This document shows positions 21,346-32,964 of a stretch of 64,000 nucleotides of DNA, in pieces (positions within the stretch are counted from its first letter, which is position 1; each line of letters opens with the position of its first letter). The position numbers and the translations under genes are program-made. Under the pieces are notes generated by a model. That model searched no databases and was not told the origin of the DNA. It saw only the letters and a list, made by a program, of their open reading frames with translations. The DNA comes from Flaccisagitta enflata. Lineage: Eukaryota; Chaetognatha; Sagittoidea; Aphragmophora. The stretch is from contig OZ231127.1 in assembly GCA_965153355.1 (NCBI GenBank), positions 73,904,001-73,968,000 of the forward strand. The letters are read 5' to 3'.

Positions 21346-22193
21346 TTTTTTTAGTCGCGTGCACGCGGCTCTATGACCCGCTCTGTCGGTCTGTCAGTTG
21401 GTCAGTCGGTCTGTAACACTTTGCGTTTTTGCATCGTTTATAGTCATTTGAGGTCATCTCAAGTCGTTTTAAGTCATTTGTAGTCATTCTAAGTCATTCG
21501 AAGTCATTCGAAGTCATTCTAAGTCATTTTAAGTCACTTTAAGTCATTATTTTGCAATTGCAGTTTTTGTCATTTTTTTGTCATCTTACATCATTTTTAG
21601 TCATTTTAAGTCATTTCAAAAAGATTTAGGTCATTTCAAGTCATCCTTAGTCATTCTGAGTCACTGTAAGTCATTCAGAGTCACTATAAGTCATTCCAAG
21701 TCCATAATGCTTAGTCTGGTTAAGATCTGGTAGAAGTCTGGTTTAAGTCTGGTTTAAGTCTGGTTTTAGTCTGGTTTTAGTCTGGTTTAAGTCTGGTTCA
21801 AGTCTGGTTTAAGTCTGGTTTAAGTCTGGTTTAAGTCTGTTTTAAGTCTGGTTTAAGTCTGGTTTAAATCTGGTTTAAGTCTGGTTTAAGTCTAGTTTAA
21901 GTCTGGTTTAAGTCTGGTTTGAGTCTGGTTTGAGTCTGGTTTAAGTCTGGTTTAAGTCTTGTTTAGGTCTGGTTTATGTCTGGTTTAAGTCTGGACTTAA
22001 GTCTGGTTTAAGTCCTGGTTTAAGTCTGGTTTAAGTCTGGGTTAAGTCTGGTTTACGTCTGGTTTAAGTCTGGTTTGAATCTGGTTTAAGTTTGGTTTAA
22101 GTCTGGATTAAGCCAATAAAGTGATACAATAAGGAGTCAGGTCAATTCAGTTATCTTTGTCTCGCACGCGACTTATAGGTGTTGGCCTTGTTT
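21346..22193 (+). mobile_element. Family C element with long tandem core (C2 subtype)
   Basis: The hairpin end TTAGTCGCGTGCACGCGGCT is followed by GTCGGTCTGTCAGTTGGTCA, then AAGTCATTTTAAGTCATTC units (21440-21710), then an 11-bp array (21720-22110), and the C2-type end CTCGCACGCGACTTATAGGT, GTTGGCCTTGTT. At about 848 bp it is the second-longest C copy (the longest is inflated by a nested element). It is directly followed by a GAAT microsatellite. Confidence 0.7.
21715..22110. repeat. 11-bp minisatellite (AAGTCTGGTTT)n
   Basis: About 35 units of AAGTCTGGTTT with scattered single-base changes form the second half of the C-element core. Confidence 0.9.
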
Positions 22194-22370
22194 TTGAATG
22201 AATGAATGAATGAATGAATGAATGAATGAATGAATAAATGAATGAATGAATGAATGAATGAATGAATGAATGAATGAATGAATGAATGAATGAATGAATG
22301 AATGAATGAATGAATGAATGAATGAATGAATGAATGAATGAATGAATGAATGAATGAATGAACGAATAAA
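22193..22370. repeat. (GAAT)n microsatellite
   Basis: About 43 units. It starts immediately at the CCTTGTT end of a C element. Phe-Ile-His-Ser frames on the minus strand are its translation. Confidence 0.95.
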
Positions 22371-22663
22371 TGAGTGATTTAGAGAAGAAGAGCCTTGCAG
22401 TCCATCTACCTGAACAAACCTTGTGTGGTAAAAACTTTTCAAGCTTCAAGGACAACTTCTCAGTTGCCTCAATGATGGTTACTTTGAGGAAAAAAAAAGT
22501 CATTACGACCTGTTTTGCATTGAATGTCTGGATCGGTTACTTTGGTCAACATTGTTTAACATTGCTTTGGATTGTCAGAATCAATTTTTGTTTTTGTTTG
22601 TATTTCTTATTATTTTCATTTTTTTCATGTTTACTTCCATTTCTATTTTTATTTCTATTTTCA

Positions 22664-22851
22664 TTTTTAGTCGCGTGCACACAACTCTACAACCCGCTTT
22701 GTCCGTCCATCCGTCGGTTGGTCAGTCGGTTGGTCGGTCGGTCATGTTTTACTTTTTTATCATTTTTTTTTCTTTGACCCCACTGCTCCTGCCCAAATGA
22801 AGCCCCTGCCCACCCGTACGCAACTTCAGTAGCCGTGTATCCAGCCTTGTT
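22664..22851 (+). mobile_element. Family C element flanked by 12-bp direct repeats
   Basis: TTTTTAGTCGCGTGCACACA start, GTCCGTCCATCCGTCGGTTG run, and CACCCGTACGCAACTTCAGT, AGCCGTGTATCCAGCCTTGTT end. ATTTTCATTTTT occurs at 22657-22668 and again at 22852-22863. That may be a target duplication, or chance in T-rich microsatellite DNA. Confidence 0.75.
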
Positions 22852-22859
22852 ATTTTCAT

Positions 22860-23160
22860 TTTTATCTCTATTTCTATTTCTATTTCTATTTCTATTTCTA
22901 TTTCTATTTCTATATTTTTTTCTTTTTCTAATTCTATTTTCATTCTTATTTTTCTTTTATCTTTATCTTTTTTTCTTTATTTCTTTATTACTTATTCTTA
23001 TTCATACTTTTTTTTATTTTCTTTTTATATCTATTTTTATTCTTATTTTTATTTCTTTTTTATTTCTTTTTTTCAATTTCTAATTCTAATTCTATTTATA
23101 TTTCTATTACTATTTCTATTTCTTTTTTTATTTTTGTCTCCATTTCTATTTTTTTTTTTT
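22860..23160. repeat. (TTTCTA)n and related T-rich hexamers
   Basis: Pure TTTCTA units at about 22868-22912, then mixed TTTTTATTC/TTTCTAATTC words. Phe/Leu frames are translations of the repeat. Confidence 0.85.
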
Positions 23161-23282
23161 TGTGGATTGCAGCAAAGCAAGATTCACCTATATTTGGATG
23201 GGTCATTAATTTTTTTCATTTTTTGTGTTTTTTGTCTGCGTCCTCACCATTCTTTCCCTGTTACTACTTTTCCATATTTCTT

Positions 23283-23285
<3 letters not shown>

Positions 23286-23312
<27 letters not shown>
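23286..23312. repeat. Short (GT)n
   Basis: GT run of about 26 bp. Confidence 0.9.
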
Positions 23313-23313
<1 letters not shown>

Positions 23314-23365
23314 TTTGCAAAATGTCCATACCATCTGCCATTTTATTCTTTTCTTCTTTCTTATC

Positions 23366-24137
23366 TTTTTGGGCAGCGGCCCCGAAGGGGACGATGGTCC
23401 TGTAGAGCACAGGAGACTCTCATTCGTTCGTTCGTCCATCCGTCCGTTCGTTCGTCCCCCCCCCTTCATTGGGCCCCTCAGGCCTCAAATCTGACCTCTC
23501 AGGCCTCAAATCTGATCTCTCCGGCCTAAAATCTGACCTCTCAGGCTTCAAATAAAGCCTCTCAGGCCTCACAAATCAATCTACCAGGCCTCAAATCCAA
23601 CCTCTCAGGCCTCAAGTCCAACCTCTCGGGGCTTAAATCCAGCCTCTCAGGCCTCAAATCCAGCCTCTCACGCCTCAAATCCAGCCTCTCAGGCCTCAAA
23701 TCCAGCCTCTCAGGTCTCAAATCCAGCCTCTCAGGCCTCAAATCCAGCCTCTCAGGTCTCAAATCCAGCCTCTCAGGTCTCAAATCCAGCCTCTCAGGCC
23801 TCAAATCCAGCCTCTCAGGTCTCAAATCCAACCTCTCAGGCCTCAAAAGCCTCTCAGGTCTCAATCCAACCTCTCAGGTCCTCAAATCCAACCTCCCAGG
23901 CCTCAAATCCAGCCTCTCGGGTCTCAAATCAAGCCGCTCAGGCCTCAAATCCAAATTCTCAGGGCCAGCTATCTCAAGCTTCCGATCTTGAGGCAGGAAA
24001 AACAAAATTCCCCTGTGTTCTTCAGGACATAAGTCCCCTGTCCGGGCAGCTGCCCTGCTTCCCCTCACTCCAATTCACAATCACTCAAAGCAGGGCGACG
24101 GGTATCGCTGACCACATATTGCCCTTGGGCGACCTGT
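23366..24137 (+). mobile_element. Family B element with 20-21-bp tandem core
   Basis: TTTTTGGGCAGCGGCCCCGA start, then the B-specific ACGATGGTCCTGTAGAGCAC, GTCC/GTTC words, about 20 units of AGGCCTCAAATCCAGCCTCTC type (23475-23965), and the end CCCCTGTGTTCTTCAGGACA, CTGCCCTGCTTCCCC, AAGCAGGGCGACGGGTATCG, CTGACCACATATTGCCC. The end blocks align with family A's (GCAGGGCACGGGTACCGCTG), showing one superfamily. The Arg-Pro-Glu-Leu frames are repeat translations. Confidence 0.75.
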
Positions 24138-24329
24138 TTTGTCTTGTTTTAGTGACCTCAAGTGTCCTTGCCATATTTCTTTTTCATATGTTCTCCATAC
24201 TTTTTTTTACAAGAGCGTCCTCGCCATCTTTTTTCATTCTATTTCTCTTAGTTTTTTTCCAGCTTTCCTTAATTTCTAGACTTACTTACTTCCTTGTAGT
24301 ATTGTTCATATTTCTTTCATTTCCTTTTT

Positions 24330-24405
24330 CTATTTCTATTTCTATTTCTATTTCTATTTCTATTTCTATTTCTATTTCTATTTCTATTTCTATTTCTATT
24401 TCTGT
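24330..24405. repeat. (TTTCTA)n hexamer microsatellite
   Basis: About 12 units of TTTCTA. The same hexamer occurs at 22868. Confidence 0.95.
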
Positions 24406-24582
24406 TTTTATTAAAAAGACATCTCACTCTGAACTTTCAAGGCCTTGAGAACATGGAAGAGAATGGTTCTCTCCTCTCGTCAGCACGCCATTTTATTCGA
24501 TCTATTATTTTTACTCCCACCTATCATTGACTTTTACTCATGGATATTTTCTGTGAAATTGAGTTTTGTTTAGCAAGGAAGG

Positions 24583-25318
<736 letters not shown>

Positions 25319-25388
25319 GGGGAGAACGATATTTCTGTGTATCAGGTCCCTTGTTTCTTTTCATTCTTGGCATTGGCTTGCCTTTGCC

Positions 25389-25413
25389 GCTCTCTCTCTC
25401 TCTCTCTCTCTCT

Positions 25414-25482
<69 letters not shown>
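25389..25482. repeat. (CT)n microsatellite
   Basis: CT run of about 93 bp with one break. Confidence 0.95.
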
Positions 25483-25484
<2 letters not shown>

Positions 25485-26229
25485 TCCGAAGAACCTTCAT
25501 TACCATTTGCATATAGTTAGATGCCTCCAGGGGGATGGGAAACTCGAAGAGGAGAAACAGTGAAAAAAATCCAGGACAGAACCGGGGAGTTATAGGGGGG
25601 ATGCGCGACGGAGTGGTGAGGGGGGGGGGGTCGCAACAGAGTGGAGAGGGGGGGCGGGACGGAGTGGTAAAGAGGGCCCAACGGAGTGGAGAGTGTGTAA
25701 CCACTCTTGGCAGAATTTTGCACTTGAGTGGAATGAAGATGAACAGTTCCGATTATCAAATTTTCTTAAGAGAGTTTAACAATCAAAGTTCCTCAAGACC
25801 AAGTTGATGACTCTCACATTATGTTATCAAGTGCATCTTTGTACATCTTTGAGAGGTCATGTCCATCAGTTGGTTGGTTGGTTGGTTGGTTGGTTGGTAG
25901 GTCAGCTAGTCATGCCAACTGAGGCAGATCAACAAAGCGCAGGGTCCAAGGCTTGACTGGCGGGTGGGGCGCCCTCTTCTTTACTGGATCTTTTCTTGTT
26001 TCATCTGTTATATTCAATAATCATATTTGTAGCTTACTACTCAGTGTCTTTATGCATCTTCTGTTTGTAGATTTAAAAAACAGAAAAATTAAGAAATTTC
26101 ACTGAGTGATCATGAAGCATGAACTAAAACATGCCATTAAGTTTTGATTGAACTGCTTAAAAAATTTCTTAATTATTATAATATCATTTTATCATTTTCA
26201 AGTTCATTTAGTTTAGATATATTGAGGCT
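25483..26229. other. No gene seen; (GGTT)n at 25869-25898
   Basis: GGGGGGG-rich patch at 25595-25670 with GGAGTGG repeats, a short GGTT run, then AT-rich DNA. No supported gene. Confidence 0.55.
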
Positions 26230-26505
26230 TGTAAAATAGAGACCTGAGAGGGTTATTTTGAGGGCTGAATTGAGACCCAAGTGGTAGGATTCTAGGTTTG
26301 AGAGGGTTTATCTTAGGCCTGAAATAGTTGATTTTGGGCCTTACAGGGCTGATTTAGGGCCTCAGTGGGCTGATTTGGGGCCTGAGAGGGGCTCTAGAAG
26401 GGGGGATCGATGTATCTAGGTACGGACGTACATACGGATGGACGTCTGGTAATTCACCCCTTTGTCTTACAGGACATTGGCCCTTTGGTAATCATGTAAT
26501 GACCT
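26230..26505 (-). mobile_element. Family B element, partial
   Basis: Units of GGGCCTGAGAGGGCTGATTT type (26240-26395), then ACGGATGGACGTCTGG, ATTCACCCCTTTGTCTTACA and GGACATTGGCCCTTTGG. The GGGCAGCGG end is missing after this. Confidence 0.5.
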
Positions 26506-26939
26506 AGTTTTATAACATACTCATGAATCCTTAACCTTAAGTGGATTGACTCTTCGCCACCACTCCTTTGTTGACTCTTCTTTTGCGTCAAATTGATGTA
26601 ACATCATTTCTTAATATTTTGCGGGTGGGCACTGGGCAGGCACAGTGATGCATGTGGGCAGAAACAAAAATGCTTATAATTTACTTTTTCAGCTCAATTT
26701 GAATCATCCAATACTTTGTGTTACTGACTTTTTAACGGATACACTATTGTATAGAGTAACTACGCAAGCGACTAGAAATTCAGTGATATGCTTTGATTTT
26801 CAAAATTTCGATCCAAAGTGGGATGATTTTTGCTCAACTATTCCTTTCTTTGACTGACACGTATCTTCCAGACTCTATTGAATTTGACAGTCAACGTCAA
26901 ACCTTCAGTGTGACCTTGCCTCCTCTCTCATTTCTGTCT
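26506..26939. other. No gene seen
   Basis: Short frames only. A block GACTCTATTGAATTTGACAG with TCAACGTC at about 26870-26900 recurs near 27024 and in part near 27290 and 27510. Confidence 0.5.
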
Positions 26940-27500
26940 TTTTCTCCTCTTTTTTTTTCTTTGTCTTTGTGTTTGTCTTTGTGTTTGTGTTTGTCTTTGT
27001 GTTTGTCTTTGTCTTTGTCTTCCAGACTCTATTGAATTTGACAGTCAACATCGAACCTTGCCTCCACTCTCATTTCTTTTTCTCCTCTTTTTTTGTCTTT
27101 GTCTTTGTCTTTGTCTTTATCTTCATCTTTGGCTTTGCCTCCTCTCTCATTTCTGTCTTTTTCTCCTCTTTTTTGTCTTTGTCGTTATCTTTGTCTTTGT
27201 CTTTGCCTCGTCTCTTATTTCTGTCTTTTTCTCTCTTTTCCTTATCCTCATATTTGTCTTTTTTTTTTTCTTTGTCATTGTTTCCAGACTCCTTTGAACT
27301 TCACAGCATAATCTTGCCTCCTTTCTCTTTCTCTATTCCTTTTCCTTTTTGTCTTTGTCATTGTTTTTGTTTTTGTTTTTGTTTTTGTTTTTGTTTTTGT
27401 TTTTGTTTTTGTTTTTGTTTTTGTTTTGTTGTTTTTGTTTTGTTTTTGTTTTTGTTTTTGTTTTTGTTTTTGTTTTTGTTTTTGTTTTTGTTTTTGTTTT
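26940..27500. repeat. (TTTGTC)n then (TTTTTG)n hexamers
   Basis: TTTGTC-type words at 26945-27350 with three interspersed copies of CCTCTCTCATTTCTGTCTTT, then a nearly pure TTTTTG array at 27356-27500. Phe/Leu/Val and Lys/Gln/Thr frames are repeat translations. Confidence 0.9.
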
Positions 27501-27554
27501 TTAAATGTCAATGAACTTGACAGTCGACGTCAAGCATTCAGTGTGACTTTTCCT

Positions 27555-28035
27555 CCTTTTTGGGCAGTCTCGAGGCCCAAGTTCCAGTCTCGAGGCCCAA
27601 ATCTCAGTCTAGAGACCAAAATGCCAGCCCTGAAGCCTGGAGGCCAAGATTCCAGCCGTGAGGCCCAAATTGCAGCCTTGAGTTTGAAATCCCAGCCAAG
27701 AGGACTAGATCTCAACCTCGAGGTTACGATTTGGGCCTAAAGGCTGGGATCTAGGCATTGAGGCTTAGATTTGGACCTTGAGGCTAGGATTTGGGTTTCA
27801 TGGCTGTTATTTTGGCCTCAAGACTGAGATTGGGCCTCGAAACTGGAATTTGGGCCTTGAGACTGGGATTTGAGGGGAAAGGATGGAGGAGGAGGAAGAG
27901 AAGAAATTTCCCTTGTATGATAGCATAGGTCATCTCGACCCCTTCGGGGCCGCTGCCCTGCTTCCCCTTCAACTTCAAGCACAACTAACTAGGCAGGGCA
28001 CAGGTACCTTTGACCATCTAACGCTTTTGTGACTA
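27555..28035 (+). mobile_element. Family A element, short end truncated, core reverses
   Basis: TTTTTGGGCAG runs directly into GTCTCGAGGCCCAAG units, so the hairpin and ATATGG blocks are missing on the left. Units switch orientation at about 27720. The right side is complete: GATAGCATAGGTCATC, CCCCTTCGGGGCCGCTGCCC, GGCAGGGCACAGGTACC, TTTTGTGACTA. Confidence 0.7.
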
Positions 28036-28039
28036 TTCT

Positions 28040-28515
28040 TTGTTTTTGTCCTTATATCTGTCTGAGTCTTGTTTGGTATTTGCCTATGCTTCTTTATCTG
28101 GCTCTGCTTATACAAACAAGAACGTCCTTGTCTCTGTACCTGTCTCTGTCTCTCTCGTACCTTATCTGTTTTGCCTCTTCCTCACTTTGCCATATCTTTT
28201 TGAGTCCTTGTCTCTTTTTCTGTCGCTGTCTCTACTTGTCTCTTTGACTGTCACTCACTCTACTTGTCTTTGGGTATGTACCATTCTTCTTACTTGTCTT
28301 CGTCTGTCTTTCTCTCTACATGTCTCTTTCCCCGTCCATGTCTTACCAGCAGTCTGCCCGGTGAAATTTCATGGTATCTCAGACTTGATCTCTGATATTC
28401 ATTCTGTCAAAGGCTTTTGACAAAGCCAATATTTCATGATCTTTTTTCTTGGATGCAAAAATGGAAATGAAATACTTCTGTATATTTCCGAGGCTCTCTT
28501 AAGTAGTTCTTTTTG
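28040..28515. other. CTTGTCTCT-rich stretch, no gene
   Basis: Diffuse TGTCTCT/CTTGTC words from 28060 to 28340, then unremarkable sequence. Confidence 0.5.
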
Positions 28516-28551
28516 AACACTTATAGCCATTTTGTTGATGCATGGATCCAT

Positions 28552-28743
28552 CACACCCTTTGTCGGTCGTCGGTCCCGTCCGTCCGTCAGTCAGTCCGTC
28601 CGTCCGTCGGTCCGTCACGCTTTACTTTTTCAGCGTCTATGGGTTTTTTGGCTTTACCGCTCCTGCCAAAATGCTCCACTGACCTCAAATATGGCCCCTG
28701 CCCACCCGCACGCGACTGGGGTAGCCGTGTATCCGGCCTTGTT
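28552..28743 (+). mobile_element. Family C element, hairpin end lost, 36-bp flanking duplication
   Basis: Starts at CCCTTTGTCGGTCGTCGG, lacking the AGTCGCG palindrome, and ends CGCACGCGACTGGGGTAGCC, GTGTATCCGGCCTTGTT. A 36-bp sequence (AACACTT-TAGCCATTTTG … CATGGATCCAT) occurs at 28516-28551 and 28744-28779 with one mismatch. Confidence 0.75.
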
Positions 28744-28861
28744 AACACTTTTAGCCATTTTGTTGATGCATGGATCCATTCTGTATCAGAGTAGATTTTA
28801 TGGAAGGTTTTGCACCATCCCTGATTCTGCTTAATCTCTATTTTGCTGAGTTGTTTTTAAG

Positions 28862-29071
28862 TTTTTAGTTGCGTCCGTCCGTCCGTCGGTCAATCCGTCC
28901 TTCAGGCCATCTGTCGGTCCATGAGCACGAGTAGAAATGTGGGAAAATGAGCATCTTAGAAGTTTTTTGTGTATGTGTCTGTGTTGGAAGGGGGGTTGGA
29001 TCGGGCGTTGGGTGTGGATGGGGGTTGGATGACCCTGCCCACCCATCCGCGACAAAATTGTGACCCGTATG
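28862..29071 (+). mobile_element. Family D element
   Basis: TTTTTAGTTGCGTCCGTCCG start with the palindrome reduced, GTCCGTCCGTCGGTCAATCC run, GGTGTGGATGGGGGTTGGAT, and CCCACCCATCCGCGACAAAA, TTGTGACCCGTATG end. Confidence 0.65.
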
Positions 29072-29105
29072 TAAGAATCCCGACAAACCTTGAATATCAT
29101 TTCAA

Positions 29106-29267
29106 AGTCGCAGATACGCGAAGCCAAAACTTACTGTGTTGGTCCGCGATCCGTCGGTCCGTCGGTCCGCCGGTAACGTTTTTTTTTTTTCAAAGTACGA
29201 TTGTTTTTTTGCTTTACTGCCCCAGTCCACCCATGCGCGACTGGGGGTTCGTAAATGCGGCCTTGTT
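29106..29267 (+). mobile_element. Family C element
   Basis: AGTCGCAGATACGCGAAGC start, GATCCGTCGGTCCGTCGGTC, and CACCCATGCGCGACTGGGGG, TTCGTAAATGCGGCCTTGTT end. It follows the D copy by about 35 bp in the same orientation. Confidence 0.65.
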
Positions 29268-29364
29268 TTTTTTTTCTCCCTCTTCTCCCCATAACAAATC
29301 CGATTTGAAGGCCTTTGGTTCGATTATGGTCTGCAGAGAGACTCCATGATGGATTCACTTCTAT

Positions 29365-29575
29365 CCATCCGTTCCTCCACCTCCCCTTTCACCTCCCTTT
29401 TCTCCTCCTCCTTCCCCTTCCTTCTTTCCTTCCTACTTCCCTTCCTCCACTCCTTCCATCTCCCCATTCCTCCCTCCTCTTCCTTCTCCCCCTTTCTCCT
29501 CCCCATTCCTCCTCCCCCTACCTTCTCCCCTTCCTCCTCCCCCTTCCTCCTCCCCCTAACCATCTTCCTCATGGA
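29365..29575. repeat. CT-rich (TTCCTCCTCCCC)-type minisatellite
   Basis: Irregular CCTCC/TTCC words. Leu-Pro-Ser frames are translations. Confidence 0.75.
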
Positions 29576-29693
29576 AGCGTATAAGAGCAAAATAAATTGA
29601 AAAGATACATTTCATGACATCGTAACTTTTTCCTTTTTCCTCCTCTCCGATAATTTTCCTTCAAGAACTCATTTGTTATTCATCAAAGAAATA

Positions 29694-30027
29694 AAGGCCA
29701 GATACTCGGCTACCCATGCCGCGTGCGGGTGGGTAGGGGCATATTTCAGGTCACATGACCAGTGAAGCTGGAGCAGTGAGGCCAAAAACAAAAATCGTTA
29801 AAAAAGTTAAATGTGGACAACCAACTTACCAACTGACCAACTTACTGACCGACCAACCAACTGACTGACAGACCAACAAACTGACTGACCAATGGAACAA
29901 CGTACCGACGGACTGACAGACTGACTGATCGACGGACCAATGGACCGACGGATCAATGGACCAACAGACAAACCAACAGACGGACGGACAAAGCGGGGTG
30001 TAGAGTCATATAACACGCGATTAAAAA
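29694..30027 (-). mobile_element. Family C element with long tetranucleotide core
   Basis: AGGCCAGATACTCGGCTACC, CATGCCGCGTGCGGGTGGG on the left; a CCAACTTACCAACTGACCAA type run at 29815-29995; and AGTCATATAACACGCGATT plus AAAAA on the right. The GACC-type core is about 180 bp, much longer than in other copies. Confidence 0.7.
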
Positions 30028-30245
30028 GGCTAGGTTGTGATGTGATGTATCGAGTTAGAAGTTTTCCTGAAAATATCATTTGAAATTCATCAAAGATATA
30101 AATTAGGATTGAGAATGAAGAAAAAGGCAAAGTTGTGATGTTGATATACCCCGCAGTAAACCCCGCAGTAACAGATGTCACGGGACCAAGAAATATTATC
30201 CATTATAGGTGAATTTCTGTTATTGCCATTATAGAAATGAAAAGA

Positions 30246-30487
30246 TAATGTGTGAAAGCATAGGTCATCGGCCTCTTTGGGCCGCTGCCCAAAAAGGAGT
30301 TGTCACAAAAGCGTTGGATGGTCAGCAGTACCCGTGCCCTGCCAAAGTGGGTTGTGATGGAAGTTGAGGGAGGGAGCACTGCAGCGGCCCCAAAGGGGTC
30401 GGTGACTTATTCTTTCGCATATATAGGGAATTTTTCTTTCTAGCAATCGGGATTTTGGCCTTAAGGCTGAGATTTGGGCCCTAGTCT
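30246..30487 (-). mobile_element. Two family A ends, head to tail
   Basis: A truncated short end (GTGTGAAAGCATAGGTCATC, GGCCGCTGCCCAAAAA, 30246-30296) is followed within four bases by an extended end (TGTCACAAAAGCGTTGGATG, GTCAGCAGTACCCGTGCCCT) and the GCAGCGGCCCCAAAGGGG hairpin, then two 20-bp-like units. The core is nearly absent. Confidence 0.65.
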
Positions 30488-30646
30488 CTTTTTTGCTGGG
30501 GTTGTGTTAACTCAGATTAGCCGTGAATCAGATTTACTCTTTTCTGCTTCGCTCTTTAACTTTAAGTCCCTCACTGAACCAAATTTTATGCCAAGTCAGG
30601 ATTCAAATTGAAACTTCATTTCCCCTCTCAAAGAACGGATAAAAGG

Positions 30647-30649
<3 letters not shown>
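30488..30649. other. No gene seen
   Basis: Short unique stretch between the A copy and the GA run. Confidence 0.5.
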
Positions 30650-30717
<68 letters not shown>

Positions 30718-30735
30718 GAGAGAGAGGAAGGAGAA
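30650..30735. repeat. (GA)n microsatellite
   Basis: GA run with a few GAAAGA breaks. Confidence 0.95.
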
Positions 30736-31229
30736 AGACGGAGAGTGAAGGAGAACAAAAAGATGATGAATGAACTCTGCATAGAGTAGAAAAAATGGAG
30801 GAAAGAAAAGAGTTAAAGATGGAAGGAATTCAAGGAACTGGGAAGTGAAGAAAAAGAGGAGACGAGGAAATAAGTAAAAAAAAAAGCAGAACAGAAAACC
30901 GCGACGTGGAAAAGAGAGTATCCACACGAAATGATCGTTGATAGTTAAATGAGCTGAAACTAGGACAACGCTAATGGTCTCACACAGTTGGGCAATGGAC
31001 AGGGGCAGAAAATATATCGAAAACGGACTCACGGGGTAAATCGATGTGGCTACAGTGGGCTACAGTGACCAGTGTCGATAAATGCCAATTTTGTGCCACT
31101 TTCCCATGGAGCACAAAGACGATGTCGTTTTATCATAGTTCAGGATTTGTGGTCTATTAGCCAAATTCATCATGCAGCTTTTTTTGGACAGACGGACAGA
31201 TAGACAGAAAATTCTATGGGTAGATGCAA

Positions 31230-31692
31230 CGAGGGATGGAGGCAGATGGTTGGAAGGAGGTACAGACGGGCGCAGATGGTGGGAGGGAGGTACAGATGGG
31301 CGCAGACGGTTGAGAGGAGGTAGAGAGGTAGAGATGGGAGTAGCTAGTTGAAAGGAGGTACAGATGGGCACAGATAGTTGGGAGGAGGAACAGATGGGCG
31401 CAGATGGTCGGAAGGAGGTACAGATGGGCGCAGATGGTTGGAAGATGGTACAGATGGGCGCAGATAGTTGGAAGAAGGTACAGATGGGCACAGATAGTTG
31501 GGAAGAGGTACAGATGGGCGCAGATGGTCGGAAGAAGGCACAGATGGGCGCAGATGGTCGGAAGGAGGTACAGATGGGCGCAGATAGTTGGCAGGAGGTA
31601 CAGATGGGTGCAGATGGTCAGAAGAAGGTACAGTTGGGCGCAGATGGTCGGAAGGAGGTACAGATGGGGGCAGATGGTCAGAAGGAGGTACA
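31230..31692 (+). repeat. 30-bp minisatellite, ~15 units
   Basis: Unit GCAGATGGTCGGAAGGAGGT followed by ACAGATGGGC. Since 30 is a multiple of three, several long frames stay open on both strands (for example 31214-31756 and 31404-31721). They are not considered genes. The same unit recurs at 33832-34096. Confidence 0.9.
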
Positions 31693-31925
31693 GATGCACC
31701 GTGAGGCAAAAACACCCCTGACTTGGAAAAGCCACCCACCAACCAACTCGAACCACCCTACCTATCTAAATCACCATTGCCGTAAGGCAAAAACACCCCC
31801 GACTTGGAAAAACCACCACCCAACCAACTCGAACCACCCTACCTACCTAAATCACCATCACCGTGAGGCAAAAACACCCCCGACTTGGAAAAACCACCCA
31901 CCAACCAACTCAAACCACCCTACCT
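31693..31925 (+). repeat. ~82-bp tandem repeat, three units
   Basis: Units begin ACCGTGAGGCAAAAACACCC and contain GACTTGGAAAA-CCAC and CAACCAACTCGAACCACCC. They differ at only a few bases. Confidence 0.9.
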
Positions 31926-32081
31926 AATTAAATCATCATGACATGGAAAAACTCATTTGTCATTTTTGTGTGCCGAAGAGTATATTCATAGTACTCCCGC
32001 AGTAATTAAATCATCATGACATGGAAAAACTCATTTGTCATTTTTGTGTGCCGAAGAGTATATTCATAGTACTCCCGCAGT
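31926..32081 (+). repeat. Perfect 78-bp tandem duplication
   Basis: The unit starting AATTAAATCATCATGACATG and ending ACTCCCGCAGT occurs at 31926-32003 and 32004-32081 without a visible difference. It appears recent. Confidence 0.95.
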
Positions 32082-32516
32082 TTTGAAGCAAAATGACGCG
32101 CCTCACAGGGGCAACCAAACCTTCCAGGCTGCAGCTTACACTGAGCACTACAGACGTGGGCAGGGTCAGAGCACTACAGACATGGGCAGGGTCAAGCCCC
32201 GACAAATCAACCATTCTTCAGTGTAAAGTATTCTGTCTCATTCCATAGTCAAGAGACGGTGACCAAGTACAAGCTCACTATGATTTCCTGCTTTGTCATG
32301 CAAAAAAACCTTTCCAATCCTTCGTTTTAACCATCCTCTACTGAATTCAGACTGAGTTATTTATTTTTCTTTCATTTTGATTTTTCGATGGTAATGAATC
32401 GAAAATTGACATAAAACGATGGCAATTTTGACGACGAAGACCACGAAACTAATGCCGATAATGACGATGACCAAAAGTGATGTGACAACCTGAATTGAAG
32501 GCACTTTGTCAATCAG
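32082..32516. other. No gene seen
   Basis: A short direct repeat, AGCACTACAGACRTGGGCAG followed by GGTCA, occurs twice at about 32141-32190. Otherwise unremarkable. Confidence 0.5.
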
Positions 32517-32669
<153 letters not shown>

Positions 32670-32707
32670 TGTCCGTCTTCTATTTATCGTTTTGGGTGAG
32701 AAGTAAA

Positions 32708-32793
32708 AACAAGGCCGGATACACAGCTACCCCAGTCGCGTGCGGGTGGGCAGGGGCCATATTTGAGGTCAGTGGAGCATTTGGGCAGGAGCG
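32708..32793 (-). mobile_element. Family C element, hairpin end lost
   Basis: AACAAGGCCGGATACACAGC, TACCCCAGTCGCGTGCGGGT, GGGCAGGGGCCATATTTGAG, ending at TTGGGCAGGAGC. The GTCC run and palindrome are absent. Confidence 0.7.
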
Positions 32794-32964
32794 AAGGGCA
32801 CGAAGTTACAGATATGTATGAAATTCCTACTAAATAACATGGAAAATTGATAGAATGATGAAATAAATGCAGAATTCAGATCCGATAGCATGGAAAATTG
32901 ACAAAAATATAGAAAAAAAAATGCAATGTCCTCATTGAATAACATGGAAAATAGTCATAAAGCC

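Noticed and set aside
23366-24137. Structural RNA gene based on the GC-rich hairpin
   Set aside because: The hairpin is the terminal sequence of a dispersed element and occurs as an inverted pair. No RNA family is recognisable.
31214-31927. Overlapping 105-187-residue frames on both strands
   Set aside because: A 30-bp minisatellite keeps frames open because 30 is a multiple of three. There is no start context and no domain.
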